The notes beneath the pieces are model-generated. The model was not told the DNA's origin. It searched no databases and saw only the letters and a program-made list of their open reading frames with translations. The translations under genes and the position numbers were made by a program. From Pleurodeles waltl (Eukaryota; Chordata; Amphibia; Caudata; Salamandridae), in NCBI RefSeq assembly GCF_031143425.1, contig NC_090444.1:1346460323-1346524322 (forward strand): a DNA stretch of 64,000 bases, written 5' to 3'. Below, piece after piece: positions 12,056 through 22,255 of this stretch (positions within the stretch are counted from its first letter, which is position 1; the number at the start of each line of letters is the position of its first letter).

Positions 12056-14486
12056 CTAGCACTTGACAGGTACCTGTGCAATGTGGCCTAGTAGTGCAAC
12101 TAATGGCGTACTAGATGGGTCGTGTCCAGTTATTATCTGTATGGTATCGAAGACCGCCTCCCAGAATGCCAATATTGGTGGGCATAACCATGCTAAGCGT
12201 TGGAAGGAGGCTTGATCCTCCCTGCATCTTATGCATGTCACATCTGGGGCCAAGCCTATTTTGAAAAGTTGTAAAGAGTTTCGATAGAGGAGGTGCAAGT
12301 ATTTAAAGTGTATGAGCTATAATCTGTGGTTAGGGGAGGGGTGTTCTAGCTGGCCGCCACAGTAGCCCCATTGTTCGTCTGAAAGTGTTGAGGAGAGGTC
12401 TGTATCCCACCTTGCACGTGCACCTGATATAAGAGGCGGGGCAGAAGCTTTGGTGGAATTATAAAGATGCGTGATCAGACGCATAGGGAATGGGTGACGA
12501 AAGAATACTTTCCAATCGTGGTAATGTGGATGGCGCAGCTGGGAAAGTGGGGTGTAAGGTGCGGCATGTCGTCCGAAGTTGATAATACAACAGGACGTCT
12601 AACGGTGTGCGACTGGGGCCTCTACCTCAGGTAGTTGTGTGATAAATTGGCCTTCTGGATATATATCGGCAAATTCTGATATTTTAAGTTTAAGAGCCTG
12701 TACCCTGGTGCCGTGAACCTAAAGGAGGGGATCATTGGGTTCTGAAATAGTGAAATGGATGGTGCATATAATAGGGTAGTCCAGCTCGTCTACGTAGCCC
12801 TTCCCATGCCCAACATAGGCAGGCACCCGTGTTTATTTCAGCTCTGGGAGTCTTGTAGGGGTTGAACAATGCCGTCTTGAGGGGGCATGATGCTGCTCTA
12901 TCTGCCTCTATAGTGGTATGCGGTTGAAATTGGGTTGGGTGCACCCAAAAGTGGCGATATTGTGCTTGTGCACAGTAGGCATAAAGAGTCATGACTGGTG
13001 CTCCCAGACCACCCCTCTCCGGCGATAGAGTGAGAAGCTCCCAGGATGCTCCGGGCTGCTTCCCTGCCCAGACTAGGGTACACAGATTGGATTTTAAATG
13101 TGTGAGGAACAAAGCAGTCATGGGAAGGGGAATATTGGGGAACAGAAAGGGAACTTGGGAAGGACCACCATCTTCGCTAGAAAGATGCAGCCCGTGAGGG
13201 ATAGCGGAACGCAAGACCATAATGGTATTATGTCCTCCAACCACGTCATTGCCCTACCATAGTTTGCTTGCCACATAGCATTAATGTCTTGGCTAAGCCA
13301 AATGCCTAGGTTAGCGGACCGGCTCTTCTGCCCATTGAAGGGGAAATTCAAGGGAGAAAGGCAGAGTTTCATTCGTAATGGGGAATAGCACTGATTTCCC
13401 CCAGTTTATCTGCACACCTGAAAAGCCTCCAAAACGGATCACCTCTTGTATCATGGGAGTCAGGTTGGCACGTGGTTATAAAGCACAATGTCGTCCGCGT
13501 ACATTGAGATCACCAGGGCCCTGGAGGTTAGGCCAATGCCCCGGTTTGTGTGATGTTGTTGAAGGCGTGCTGCTAGTGGTTCCATTGCGATTACGAATAA
13601 CAGAGGCGATAGTGGACAGCCCTGTCTCGTCCCCTGGGTAATCTGGAAGGGATCTGAAACAGTCCTGTTTATACTCACTCTTGCCATTGGGAGGGTGTAT
13701 AATTGACGGATCTGTTTTATAAATATGGGACTAAGTCCTATTCTTGTCAGAAGGGGGAAAGGATATGACCATTCTAGTGTGTCAAACGCCTTCGTGGTGC
13801 CAATAAAGCAGCTGTTGCCTGAACATGTGGGGCCAATTGGTGCATAATGACGCAGATTGTGTGGAGATTATGGGATGTGGACCTGCCCGGTATAAAACCA
13901 GCCTGATCCGGACCAATAATTTTTGGTAAGAGTGGTAGTAACTGCTTAGCCAGCACCATAGCGTGTATTTTATGGTCGACAATGATGAGAGATAGCGGCC
14001 TGTAGGAGTCGCAGCGCAACGCCGGCTTGTCCGGTTTGTGTAAGGTAACTATCATAGCCTCGCATAGTGAGGCAGGGAGGCTTGCCATATCTAATGAGTC
14101 CTGGTACATGGCCAGGAGGTGGGGGTCAGCAATGAGGCATATTCCTTATAGAACGAAGTGGTGAGCCTGTCTGCACCTGGGGCTTTGTCACCAGGGAGCT
14201 CTGCAATTACCTTAATTATCTCCTTGGTTGTAATGGAGGTCTCTAGGCAGGTGCAATGAGCTCGGTCAAGCCATACTAGTTGTAGTGTATCAAAGTACTT
14301 AATGAGTTCCGGTCCACCCATCACCGAGGTTGCCTGGTATAATTCTGCATAGATTGTGGAAAACACTTGTGCTCTCTGGTGTGGTGGTAACTAAGTTTTT
14401 AGTGAGGTCTATGATTTCAGCTACATGGGAGGAGCTTGGGTTACGATGTAGTAACCTTGCCAAGGTACTACCCTTGTACCCGGTGG
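12056..14486 (-). pseudogene. L1 ORF2, reverse transcriptase and C-terminal part
   Basis: Successive minus-strand pieces follow L1 ORF2 order. A block before the RT ends in LPGDKAPGADRLTTSFY (14091-14366). RT block 2 is DSYRPLSLI..IGPDQAGFIPGRST (13774-14109). The catalytic region has TRQGCPLSPLLF and YADD (13460-13687), so the Asp-Asp pair is kept. The thumb and connecting region contain LRSAIPHGL and ERGGLGAP (12732-13244). The C-terminal Cys-rich segment has CIRC...WLCPPILAFWE (12056-12298). The pieces lie in different frames, so indels and stops have accumulated. RT copies the element's own RNA at a nicked target. The part upstream of 14486 continues at 17144 beyond the inserted LTR. Confidence 0.85.
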
Positions 14487-14491
14487 GTCTC
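14487..14491. repeat. Left target-site duplication of solo LTR A
   Basis: GTCTC immediately before the LTR, repeated exactly at 17139-17143. A 5-bp duplication is normal for LTR retroelement integration. Confidence 0.85.
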
Positions 14492-17138
14492 TGTAGGAAA
14501 ATGGCTCCCTGTTGCAGTTACCCCTCTCCTTTTGCCTGATATTGATGCCGACTTGACTGAGAAGTGTGCTGAGACCCTGCTAACCAGGGCCCAGCACCAG
14601 TGTTCTTTCACTACAAATATACCATTGTTTCCACAATTGGCACACCCCGGCATACAGATAAGTCCCTTGTAAAAGGTACCAGCGGTACCAAGGGCCCTGT
14701 GACCAGGGAAGCATGTGCCACCCTAAGAGACCCCTAACTTAACACATGCACACTGCCATTGCAAATTGTGTGTGTTGGTGGGGAGAAAAAGGCAAAGTCG
14801 ACATGGCATCCCCCTCAGGATGCCATGCACACAAAATACTACCTGTGGCATAGGTAAGTCACTCCTCTAGCAGTCCTTACAGCCCTAAGGCAGGGTGCAC
14901 TATACCACAGGTGAGGGCATAGCTTCACGAGCAATATGTCCCTTCAGTATCTAAATCCATTCTTAGACATTGTAAGTACAGGGTGGGCATATTAAATATA
15001 TGGTCTGGAAGTTTGCAAAACGAACTCCACAGCTCTAGAATGGCTACACTGAATACTGGTAAGTTTGGTATCAAACTTCTCAGAATAATAAACCCACACT
15101 GATGCCAGTGCTGGATTTATTAAAAAATACACACAGAGGGCATCTGAGAGATGCCCCCATATTTTACCCAATCCTTCAGTGCAGGACTGACTGGTCTGTG
15201 CTAGCCTGCCACGGAGACGAGTTTCTGACCCCCTGGGGTGAGAGCCTTTGTGCTCTCTGGAGCCAGAACAAAGCCTGCCCTGGGTAGAGGTGCTTCACAC
15301 CTCCTCACTTCAGGAACTATAACACCTAGCAGTGAGCCTCAAAGGCTCAGGCTTCGTGTTACAATGCCCCAGGGCACTCCAGCTAGTGGAGATGCCGGCC
15401 CCCTGGACACAGCCCCCACTCTTGGCGGCAAGTCCAGAGGAGATAATGAGAAAAACAAGGAGGAGTCACCTACCAGCCAGGACAGCCCCTAAGGTGCCCT
15501 GAGCTGAGGTGACCCCTACCTTTAGAAATCCTCCATCTTGGTTTAGGAGGATTCCCCCAATAGGAATAGGGATGTGCCCTCCTCCCCTCAGGGAGGAGGC
15601 ACAAGGAGGGTGTAGCCACCCTCAAGGACAGTAGCCATTGGCTACTACCCCCCAGACCTAAACACACCACTAAATTCAGTATTTAGGTGCGATCCTGAAC
15701 CCAGGAAATCAGATTCCTGCAACCTACCACAAGAAGAAGGACTGCTGACCTGAAAGCCCCGCAGAGATGACGGCCACAACAACTGACTTGACCCCAGCCC
15801 TACCGGCCTGTCTCCAGACTCAAAGAACCTGCACAACGACACATCCAGCGGGACCAGTGACCTCTGAGGACTCAGAGGACTGCCCTGCACCTAAAAGACC
15901 AAGAACCTCCCGAGAACAGCAGCACTGTTTACAAACTGCAACAACTTTGCAACTTTGAAACAACTTTAAAGAGACTCTCACTTCCCACCAGAAACATGAG
16001 TCTTCACACTCTGCAACCGACGCCCCCGGCTCGAGTCCAGGACAACCAACACCGCAGAGAGGACTCCCAGGCGACTCCAACAACATGGACACCCTGAGTC
16101 GACCTCCCTGCACCCCCACAGCGACACCTGCATAGAGGATCCATAGGCTCCCCCTGACCGCGACTGCCTGGTAACAAAGGAACCCAACGCCTGACCAAGC
16201 ACTGCATCGCAGCCCCTAGGACCGAGAGGAACCACCTACCAGTGCAGTAGTGACCAGCAGGCAGCCATCATCCTAGCCCAGTCATTAGTTGGCCCAAGCA
16301 GACCCCCATGCCCTGGCTGCACTGCCATAGTGACCCCGGGTCCCTCCATTGCTTTCTATGGCAAACCCGACGCCTACTTTGCACACTGCACCCGGTCGCC
16401 CCTGTGCCACTGAGGGTGTGTATTGTGTGCCTATGTGTCCCCCCCCCAGTGTTCTATAAAGCCCCCTAGGTCTGCTCCCCGAGGACGCAGGTACTTACCT
16501 GTAAGAAGACTAGGAGTGGAGCACCCCTGTTCTTCATAGGCGCCTATGTGTTTTGGGCCCTCCTTTGACCTCTGCACCTGACCGGCCCTGTGTTGCTGGT
16601 GCTGTGGCTTTGGGGTTGCATTGAACCCCAACGGTGGGCCGCCTATGCCCAGGAGACTGACTGTGTAAGTGCTTTACTTACCTGAGAAACTAACCAAAAC
16701 TTACCTCCCCTAGGAACTGTTGATTTTTGCACTGTGTCCACTTTTAAAATAGCTTATTGCCATTTTGACCAAAACTGTGTACTACTGTTTTAAATCAAAG
16801 TTCTATACTTACCTGTGTGAAGTACCTTGCATTTTATGTACTTGCCTAAAATCTTGAATCTTGTGGTTCTAAAGTAAATTAAGACAATATATTTTTCTAC
16901 ATAAAACCTATTGGCCTGGAGTTAAGTCTTTGAGTGTGTGTTCCTCATTTATTGCTTGTGTGTGTACAACAAATGCTTAACACTACCCTCTGATAAGCCT
17001 ACTGCTCGACCACACTACCACAAAATAGAACATTAGAATTATCTAATTTTGACACTATCAACCTCTAAGGGGAACCCTTGGACTCTGTGCACGCTATCTC
17101 TCACTTTGAGATAGTATATACAGAGCCAACTTTCTACA
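14492..17138 (+). mobile_element. Solo LTR, family A (2647 bp), inside L1 ORF2
   Basis: The unit begins TGTAGGAAAATGGCTC and ends GAGCCAACTTTCTACA. It has the TG...CA ends and short terminal inverted repeat of an LTR and is flanked by perfect 5-bp GTCTC duplications. No gag/pol sequence is present, so it is best read as a solo LTR left by recombination between two LTRs. The length is unusually large. The right-hand 1 kb (about 16130-17138) is closely matched, in reverse orientation, by 60777-61793, which confirms a family and the right boundary. The plus orientation is inferred from that 3' part, which resembles an R-U5 region. It interrupts the minus-strand L1 between endonuclease and RT, so it inserted after the L1. 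Confidence 0.75.
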
Positions 17139-17143
17139 GTCTC
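17139..17143. repeat. Right target-site duplication of solo LTR A
   Basis: GTCTC, identical to 14487-14491. Confidence 0.85.
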
Positions 17144-17688
17144 CCTCACCATACCTGTGCGCTTGAGTTTCTTTATATAGGTACTTGGGTTTCACAGTTG
17201 TCTCATCCTTGAACTCTGTTAATTTGGGCTTAATGTCCACTAGCAATTCAGCTTTCCGTTAGTGGAAATAACAAGTCTTAAGGGCACGGATCTCACGCTC
17301 GAGGCCAGTCAGTGATATGCGAATGGATTTTAGTACTCCAGCTTGCTATGCTATGCATGCCCCTCTTATTACCACTTTAAAGGCCTCCCACAGTGTTGAA
17401 GGCGTTTAAACTGAGTTTATATTATTGGCAAAAAGTTTGTCAATCTCCTTTCGGATCTCGGCAAGGAAAACAGCACCGCACAACTCTCTGGGCAGTAGGC
17501 ACCATGAAAAAGGGCGAGGCATGAGAAAGCCGGAGCTCTAATAAAACTGGTGCATGATCTGATAAAGTATGGGGGAGATGTGTAACGGCAATCAGTCATG
17601 ATCTTCCTTCTGGTGATCCAGAAGTCATTACTGGACCATAACCCATAGTATGTGGAAATACAGGTGCCCTCAAGTATATGTGAATGAG

Positions 17689-17691
17689 AAA
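17689..17691. repeat. 3-bp target duplication AAA of the multi-hairpin element
   Basis: AAA at 17689-17691 is repeated at 18277-18279 around the element. Three matching A residues alone are weak evidence. They are supported by ATA and ATT at the same offset around the related elements at 43326 and 41290. Confidence 0.6.
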
Positions 17692-18276
17692 GGGGGTCAT
17701 TCTGACCCTGGCGGCCGGCGGTGCTCCCACGAGCATTCTGACCGCGGCGGTTCAGCCGCGGTCAGAAGCGGCAAGTCGGCAGGCTCCCGCCGACTTACCG
17801 CTGCTCGGGGGAATCCTTCATGGCGGCGGAGCGCGCTCCGCCGCCATGAGGATTCTGACCCCCCCTACCGCCATCCTGTTCATGGTGGGAAAGCCACCAT
17901 GAACAGGATGGCGGTAGGGGGGATCGCGGGGCCCCTGGGGGCCCCTGCCGTGCCCATGCCAATGGCATGGGCACGGCAGGGGCCCCCGTAAGAGGGCCCC
18001 GCAAAGTATTTCAGTGTCTGCCTTGCAGACACTGAAATACGCGACGGGTGCCACTGCACCCGTCGCACCTTCGCACTCCGCCGGCTCGATTACGAGCCGG
18101 CATCCTCGTGGGAAGGGAGTTTTTCCCTGGGCTGGCGGGCGGTCTTTTGGAGACCGCCCGCCAGCCCAGGGAAAAACTCACAATACCCTCCGCGGTCTTC
18201 TGACCGCGGAGCGGTATAATGGGGGCGGAATTCTGGCGGGCGGCCTCCGCCGCCCGCCAGAATCAGAATCACCCCC
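17692..18276. repeat. GC-rich multi-hairpin fold-back element, copy 1 (585 bp)
   Basis: The ends are GGGGGTCATTCTGACC and, in reverse complement, GGGGGTGATTCTGATT. Between them is a chain of about 11 hairpins, most of them perfect: 17736-17767 (13-bp stem), 17767-17802, 17811-17855 (core is a 30-bp exact palindrome), 17860-17922 (29-bp stem, 5-nt loop), 17926-18002 (24-bp inner stem), 18006-18040 (16 bp, 3-nt loop), 18041-18066 (11 bp), 18080-18101 (9 bp), 18117-18179 (29 bp, 5-nt loop), 18183-18217 and 18230-18263 (15 bp). There is no coding capacity; all open frames here are reflections of the palindromes. The 3-bp AT-rich duplication suggests PIF/Harbinger mobilisation. A homologous copy lies inverted at 43326-43956. 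Confidence 0.85.
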
Positions 18277-18335
18277 AAAGTCTCCAAATATCTAGTAGCC
18301 TTTTTAGTATCATTAAGGCCACGTACATTCCAGGT

Positions 18336-18773
18336 TAGGCATTACACAGTGGCCATGATGATGTAATGTGTTCTGACTCGTGGGCCCAGGGTCCCTTACA
18401 TGTGTTTTGGGATGTGATATCAAAGCACTTGTGTAGAAGGTGCATCATCGCGTACGTCAGCCATGCAAACAGAGACGAACATTCGTGTGATGTAACGAAA
18501 CAACAAGCATCCCAACCCACCCACTCCACACCAACCTCCAAACATGGCTGAGAAACGGTTCATTTCTCCCTCCCCAGCATTCCCAACCCAATATAAAGAG
18601 AACAGATAAGGAAAACATCCCATGGGCAAAGTGACTCCCGGCATAGCCTAACCTGCTGGTTGGGTGGCCAGCTGCCGGATCCGAGGACCCCGTAGAGCGC
18701 AGCGCAAAAGCAACATTGCCTCAGTGCATCCGGTGACTCTTAAGTATCGGAAATCCGCGAGAGTGGCTTAGTC
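18336..18773 (-). other. L1 ORF1-ORF2 junction, degraded
   Basis: Between the ORF1 C terminus and the endonuclease start of the minus-strand L1. No continuous frame. Inter-ORF sequence of the element. Confidence 0.5.
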
Positions 18774-19775
18774 ATTGTCACTTAGATCAGCATTCCCGGC
18801 AGCCCCCAGCGAACCACCCACTGGGCCCCGTTTGGTAGTGGCACATATGGTAAATGTTAGGGCAGATCTCGCATCTGTGAAGAAATGTGCTTTCCCATCA
18901 GCCAAAATTATGAACTTGGCAGGGTACAATAATGCATTGGTATTTCAGATTTCTCCAGAAGTTTCTTTACAGGAAGGAATTTTCTGCGGGCAGCCTGTAC
19001 AGCCTGCGTGAAGTCAGGATAAAAAGAGATGACATTCAAACAATCAATCAATGAATTTATAAAGCGCGCTATGTACCCGATAGGGTTTCGAGGCGCTGGG
19101 GGGGTGGGGGGGGGTGCTGCTAGCGTTCGAAGAGCCATGTCTTGAGGAGTCTCCTGAAGGTGAGGAGGTCCTGGGTCTGGCGTAGTGAGGTGGGGAGAGA
19201 GTTCCAGGTCTTGGCGGCGAGGAAAGAGAAGGATCTGCCGCCAGAGGTCTTGCGCTGGATTCGGGGGACATTGCTATGGTGTTGTAGTGGACTTTTTTCA
19301 CAAGCTAGGCGCAAAACTGTGTCCCTGTCCTGGTAATTCAGGAGTTTGACTATTATTGGTCTGATGGGCGCCCCGGGGGAGGCTGGGGACCAAGTGACTT
19401 ATGGGCTCGTTCCACTATAAATACCCAGGATAGTTTCTCTCCGAATAGACTGCGTAACATATTTTTAACAGTCTTCAATTTTGGGTATGGCAGTAGATTC
19501 CGGTACGACGGTAATGTGGAGATTGCGGTGACGGACCTTGCCTCTAAATCTTAATTTTGGGCTTTTATAATGTAGAATATCTTGTCCATTTTTAGAAGTT
19601 GCTCCTTCAATTCAGATTGTTGATCATCTGTGTCAGAAATTCGAGTTTCCAAACTGTCCAGCCTTGACTCATGCATGTCCATGCATTGTTTAACATAGTC
19701 GAGGCGAATGAGTGAGGAGGTCCAGCTTGCCATCAATAGTTTGCCTTGGATGTCACAGCCCAAAGGGCCCGCCAC
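18774..19775 (-). pseudogene. L1 ORF1 (coiled coil plus C-terminal RNA-binding domain), split by an L2 tail
   Basis: Minus strand, from 19775 downward: a charged coiled coil (residues in LDYVKQCMDMHESRLDSLE and ISDTDDQQSELKEQLLKMDK) at 19551-19775. Next comes the RNA-recognition part ending VKLLNYQDRDTVLRLA at about 19310-19350. After the inserted L2 fragment (19029-19311), the C-terminal domain continues as ISFYPDFTQAVQAARRKF and KKLLEKSEIPMHY (about 18940-19025), followed by the tail (about 18780-18935). This is the standard trimeric nucleic-acid chaperone of L1 elements. Frameshifts occur near 18930 and 19480. Continuity on the two sides of the insertion is clear from the protein motif order. 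Confidence 0.8.
19029..19311 (-). mobile_element. L2/CR1-like LINE 3' end inserted in L1 ORF1
   Basis: On the minus strand it encodes the conserved last residues of L2-type ORF2 (GGRSFSFLAAKTWNSLPTSL, then RRLLKTWLFER) and continues into a short 3' UTR. That UTR ends AGCGCGCTTTATAAATTCATTGATTGATTGTT, where the ATTG repeat is the usual tandem tail of this group. A G-rich run at 19100-19115 is C-rich on the element strand. Only the 3' end is present, as expected for 5'-truncated LINE insertion. Confidence 0.8.
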
Positions 19776-20497
19776 TATCTGCCCACTTCCTCATCCACGG
19801 TGGGGGGCACGCGCAGGCCCTCAGGAGCGACCCTAGCAAGAGTTGGGCCGGGGGGGCAACCCACCTGGCGCGTGTTGCGCCCGTGGCAATATGCCCACTA
19901 GTCTTCGGGCCCTGCACCTATGGCCTGCCAGGCCGCCACTCCGCAGTGGGGGGGAGCGGTCGCATCGATCCCCAGGCCTCACCCTCTCAGGCATGAGGGC
20001 CCCCCCTCACTTATCAGGTTCTTATCCGCACCACTGCAGCCAGGCTTGCCGAGCGCTCCAGCACTCGGCTTTAGGTCGCTCTGCAGGCCACAGGCCTTGC
20101 AGTAGGCCAGCGGCCCAACCCAGGCCGCGTGACCCAGCGCAGATCCCTCCACTGGCCGCTGGCCTGATCTCGCGCTCCAGGTTTGCATGCCACTCGATCA
20201 GCCCCTCTCTGTCTCTCCTGCGCCCGGTCCCACAACAGCTGATCAGTCACTCGGGACCCAGAGGTTGCGTGGCGGCCCCTGTTCACCAGGCCCGCCCTAA
20301 GCCAGGCCTCGGACTAGCTCTGCCCCGCGGTCCCAGGAGGCGCAATCAAGAGGTGTCAGCCCTTCCAACTATCACTCACCACTACAGCATCTGATGATGT
20401 TAGTGCCATGCAGTCGGTGCCCTCAATATGTTTGGATTTTGTAGGATTCAACTCAGCCGGCCTGCAGCGCCCTCTAGGGAGCGGCCATTTTGCTGCC
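19776..20497 (-). other. GC-rich 5' UTR/promoter region of the minus-strand L1
   Basis: A GC-rich block upstream of ORF1 with no reliable frame. The minus-strand start GCAAAATGGCCGCTCCC is of the kind that begins many L1 5' UTRs, so an internal promoter would be expected here. This is positional inference. Confidence 0.55.
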
Positions 20498-20499
20498 CG

Positions 20500-20983
20500 G
20501 CAAGACCACACCCCCCACTGCACCACATTTACAAACTTGCACAATGGGGCCATTGCGTCAGTTTATAAAGCCCTGTGCCACATTATACCTACATCAGGTA
20601 TAATGTACGCAGGGTGGGCGTTCCCATGTTAAAAGCCATGCAGAACTGGTGCAGTGAAATTTACTACATTTCACTGTGTCGTTCTGTGACTTCACTCTAA
20701 AATGTAACGCCTGCTCAGAGCAAGTGTTAAACAGACACAGGGCTTTTTAACATGAGAGCCTTCACGCATTGCTGGAGTAGCTTCATTTTTCGACGCTAGT
20801 CCAGCAATGTGTCAGTTTAGCGCAACAGATGCGTCAGATTTTCTGACACATCTGTGGAAACGTGCACCATGAATCACTGTATCATAAATACAGCAATACC
20901 ATGGCATCGTTAAGGGGTCCAGGGCTGGCACAAGAAAACTTCTGCATCAAATCTGATGCACCAGTTTCTTGTAAGTGAGGCCC
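20500..20983. repeat. Harbinger-like MITE, left end lost or obscured
   Basis: Shares blocks with the element at 21433 (CACCACATTTACAAA, TGCCACATTATACC...GGTATAATGTACGC). The right end, read in reverse complement, is GGGCCTCACTTACAAG. Internal palindromes include CAGTGAAATTTACTACATTTCACTG (about 20654-20678). It lies directly between the 5' end of the L1 and the LINE-X endonuclease remnant. Confidence 0.55.
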
Positions 20984-21432
20984 TCGGTTTGCTTAGCAAT
21001 ATGGAACAGGTCTCACACTTGCACTGGTGTTTCAGTCGTGTATGTATAGTCAGTTGTTGTGACACCTTAAAGAACGTGGAAGCTGTTGCTGCTCATTTTG
21101 TTGGCATAGTCAATTTGTAAAGCAGTCATCTTCTAACTTGAAAGTAAGGCAATGAATTGTGCTGAGAGTGCGTCCAAGCCAATTAACTGTGAAGGTTGAC
21201 TTTATGGATTAGGGATTATGTCACAGGTTGTGCAGATTAAGGACACCTCTTAATTTTATCTCCCAAGACGCATTGTTGTGAAACAGACTGTTTAAGGTTT
21301 CACAAAAGTTTTGCATTGTCTGATTCATATTCTTCTATATAAATCAAATAGACATTGAATATTAATATCTTTTTAGACTGCCCCCCAATTTTAATATGTT
21401 CAGTTCTGATTGCCTGAAGTGCAGGATTTTGA
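20984..21432 (-). pseudogene. LINE-X endonuclease, C-terminal part
   Basis: Minus-strand fragments in several frames continue the endonuclease of 21954-22255 past the inserted MITE: IEEYESDNAKLL-like sequence and LIGLDALSAQFIALLS at about 21130-21380. Heavily mutated. The call rests on position and strand as well as on weak motif similarity. Confidence 0.4.
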
Positions 21433-21950
21433 GGCTCAGATTTATGGTGGCCTAGCGCCATTCCAACGCCACATTACCATCATTTTTTTAATGCTAATGT
21501 GGCGTTGGTAAGGCAGAAAAGACTGCGCCACATTTACAAAGTGGCGCAATACTTCCATTGTGTCATTTTGTAACCCCTTGCGCCACATTATGTCTGCGCC
21601 AGGCATAATGTATGCAAGGGGGGAGGGTGTTCTGGCACCACGGGGGGAGAGGTGTAAAAATGGCACAAAGGAATCTATGAGATTCCTTTGTGCCATTTTT
21701 ATCTGCATTTTGTAATGCCTGCTAAGTGCAGGTGTTAAAACGAGGCTCCTGTTGTGTTCAATGGCCCCCTGGGTGCTTTGCAGGATTAGCATAAAAAATT
21801 ATGATGCTTGTCCCCCTGACTACCACCATGGTGCGCCGTACTTTAAATACGCACACACATGGTGGCGTTAGGGGGCGCTAAGGGGTGCTATGGGGTGTAA
21901 GAAAAGTGGTGCTGCACTAGGTGCAGCGCTACTTTTCATAAATCTGCCCC
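21433..21950. repeat. Harbinger-like MITE inside LINE-X (518 bp)
   Basis: The ends are GGCTCAGATTTATGG and, in reverse complement, GGGGCAGATTTATGA. TGA flanks both sides (21430-21432 and 21951-21953). Internal hairpins include a perfect 21-bp stem, AAAAATGGCACAAAGGAATCT with its complement and a 3-nt loop (about 21656-21700), the pair AACGCCACATTA/TAATGTGGCGTT (21468-21506), and GCTGCAC TAG GTGCAGC near 21911. It interrupts the endonuclease frame of the minus-strand LINE-X, so it is younger than that copy. Fragments of the same family are at 20500 and 55967. Confidence 0.75.
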
Positions 21951-21953
21951 TGA

Positions 21954-22255
21954 GTCTCTAAGGGAAAGATTTTTACCTTCAATGCTGTTGATGAATAAAT
22001 AGCTATGCCCACCACAGCTCTGTCATACTTGCTGAATTTAATGCCGGACTGGTTGATCACATATAATCCTTCGATATGATAGGGATGCGTTGCCTGTGTC
22101 CCTTGTAAGCAGACAATATCTCCTGACAGTAGAAATTTTACGGCGTCTGCTAGATCCAAGAGACTTTTTAGACCTGCAACATTCCAAGAGATTAGCTTCA
22201 ATCGTCCAGTTTCTATTTGCGATGCTAATGTTGGTTCTTTTATCGTGTTAGGCAT
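21954..22255 (-). pseudogene. LINE-X ORF2 start: apurinic-type endonuclease
   Basis: The minus-strand ATG at 22255 opens about 100 codons: a short leader, then KLISWNVAGLKSLLDLADAV and GDIVCLQGTQATHPY, the N-terminal blocks of APE-like endonucleases that nick the target for reverse transcription. The Asn of SWN is kept. The conserved Glu in the usual LQETQ block is Gly here (LQGTQ), which would abolish activity. The frame is cut by the MITE at 21950. The start codon overlaps the end of ORF1 by 8 nt (ATGCCTAA, 22248-22255), a common arrangement for coupled translation in LINEs. Confidence 0.65.

Larger units (their letters stand above)
17144..18335 (-). pseudogene. L1 ORF2 endonuclease region, interrupted and partly deleted
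   Basis: Minus-strand sequence from 18335 gives a typical endonuclease opening (LTWNVRGLNDTKKATRYLET). It is then broken by the multi-hairpin element (18276-17692). On the other side, 17691-17144 gives the endonuclease C-terminal part and linker (YYGLWSSNDFW, CGAVFLAEIRKEIDKLF, LVDIKPKLTEFKDE) with several stops. The middle of the endonuclease is missing even after the insertion is removed, so the L1 also lost sequence here, either before or at the insertion. The linker joins the RT part at 14486 across solo LTR A. Confidence 0.65.
11483..20497 (-). mobile_element. Near full-length L1-like LINE split by three later insertions
   Basis: On the minus strand the order is: a GC-rich 5' region starting about 20497 with GCAAAATGGCC, as in L1 5' UTRs; ORF1 (19775 down to 18774); the endonuclease start (about 18335-18280) and later endonuclease/linker (17691-17144); reverse transcriptase and C terminus (14486-12056); and a 3' end with an AATAAAA-type signal and a T-rich run (plus-strand view, about 11483-11505). 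Removing the L2 tail (19029-19311), the multi-hairpin element (17692-18276) and the solo LTR (14492-17138) leaves about 5.5 kb, a normal L1 length. Frameshifts and stops in both ORFs make it inactive. Confidence 0.8.

Noticed and set aside
14492..17138. DNA transposon with TGTAG terminal repeats instead of a solo LTR
   Set aside because: TG...CA ends, a 5-bp duplication and the absence of any transposase-like frame fit an LTR better, although a large non-autonomous DNA transposon is not fully excluded.
18006..18040. MicroRNA-type precursor hairpin
   Set aside because: A perfect 16-bp stem with a 3-nt loop is too short for a standard precursor and is one of many similar modules of a repeat.
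17692..18276. CRISPR-like array of palindromes
   Set aside because: The hairpins are not direct repeats, have no equal-length spacers, and the sequence is eukaryotic with flanking target duplications.
17650..18295. Several overlapping open frames on both strands, up to 113 codons
   Set aside because: They lie entirely in the hairpin-rich element and are mirror images of each other. GC-rich palindromes lack stop codons on both strands.
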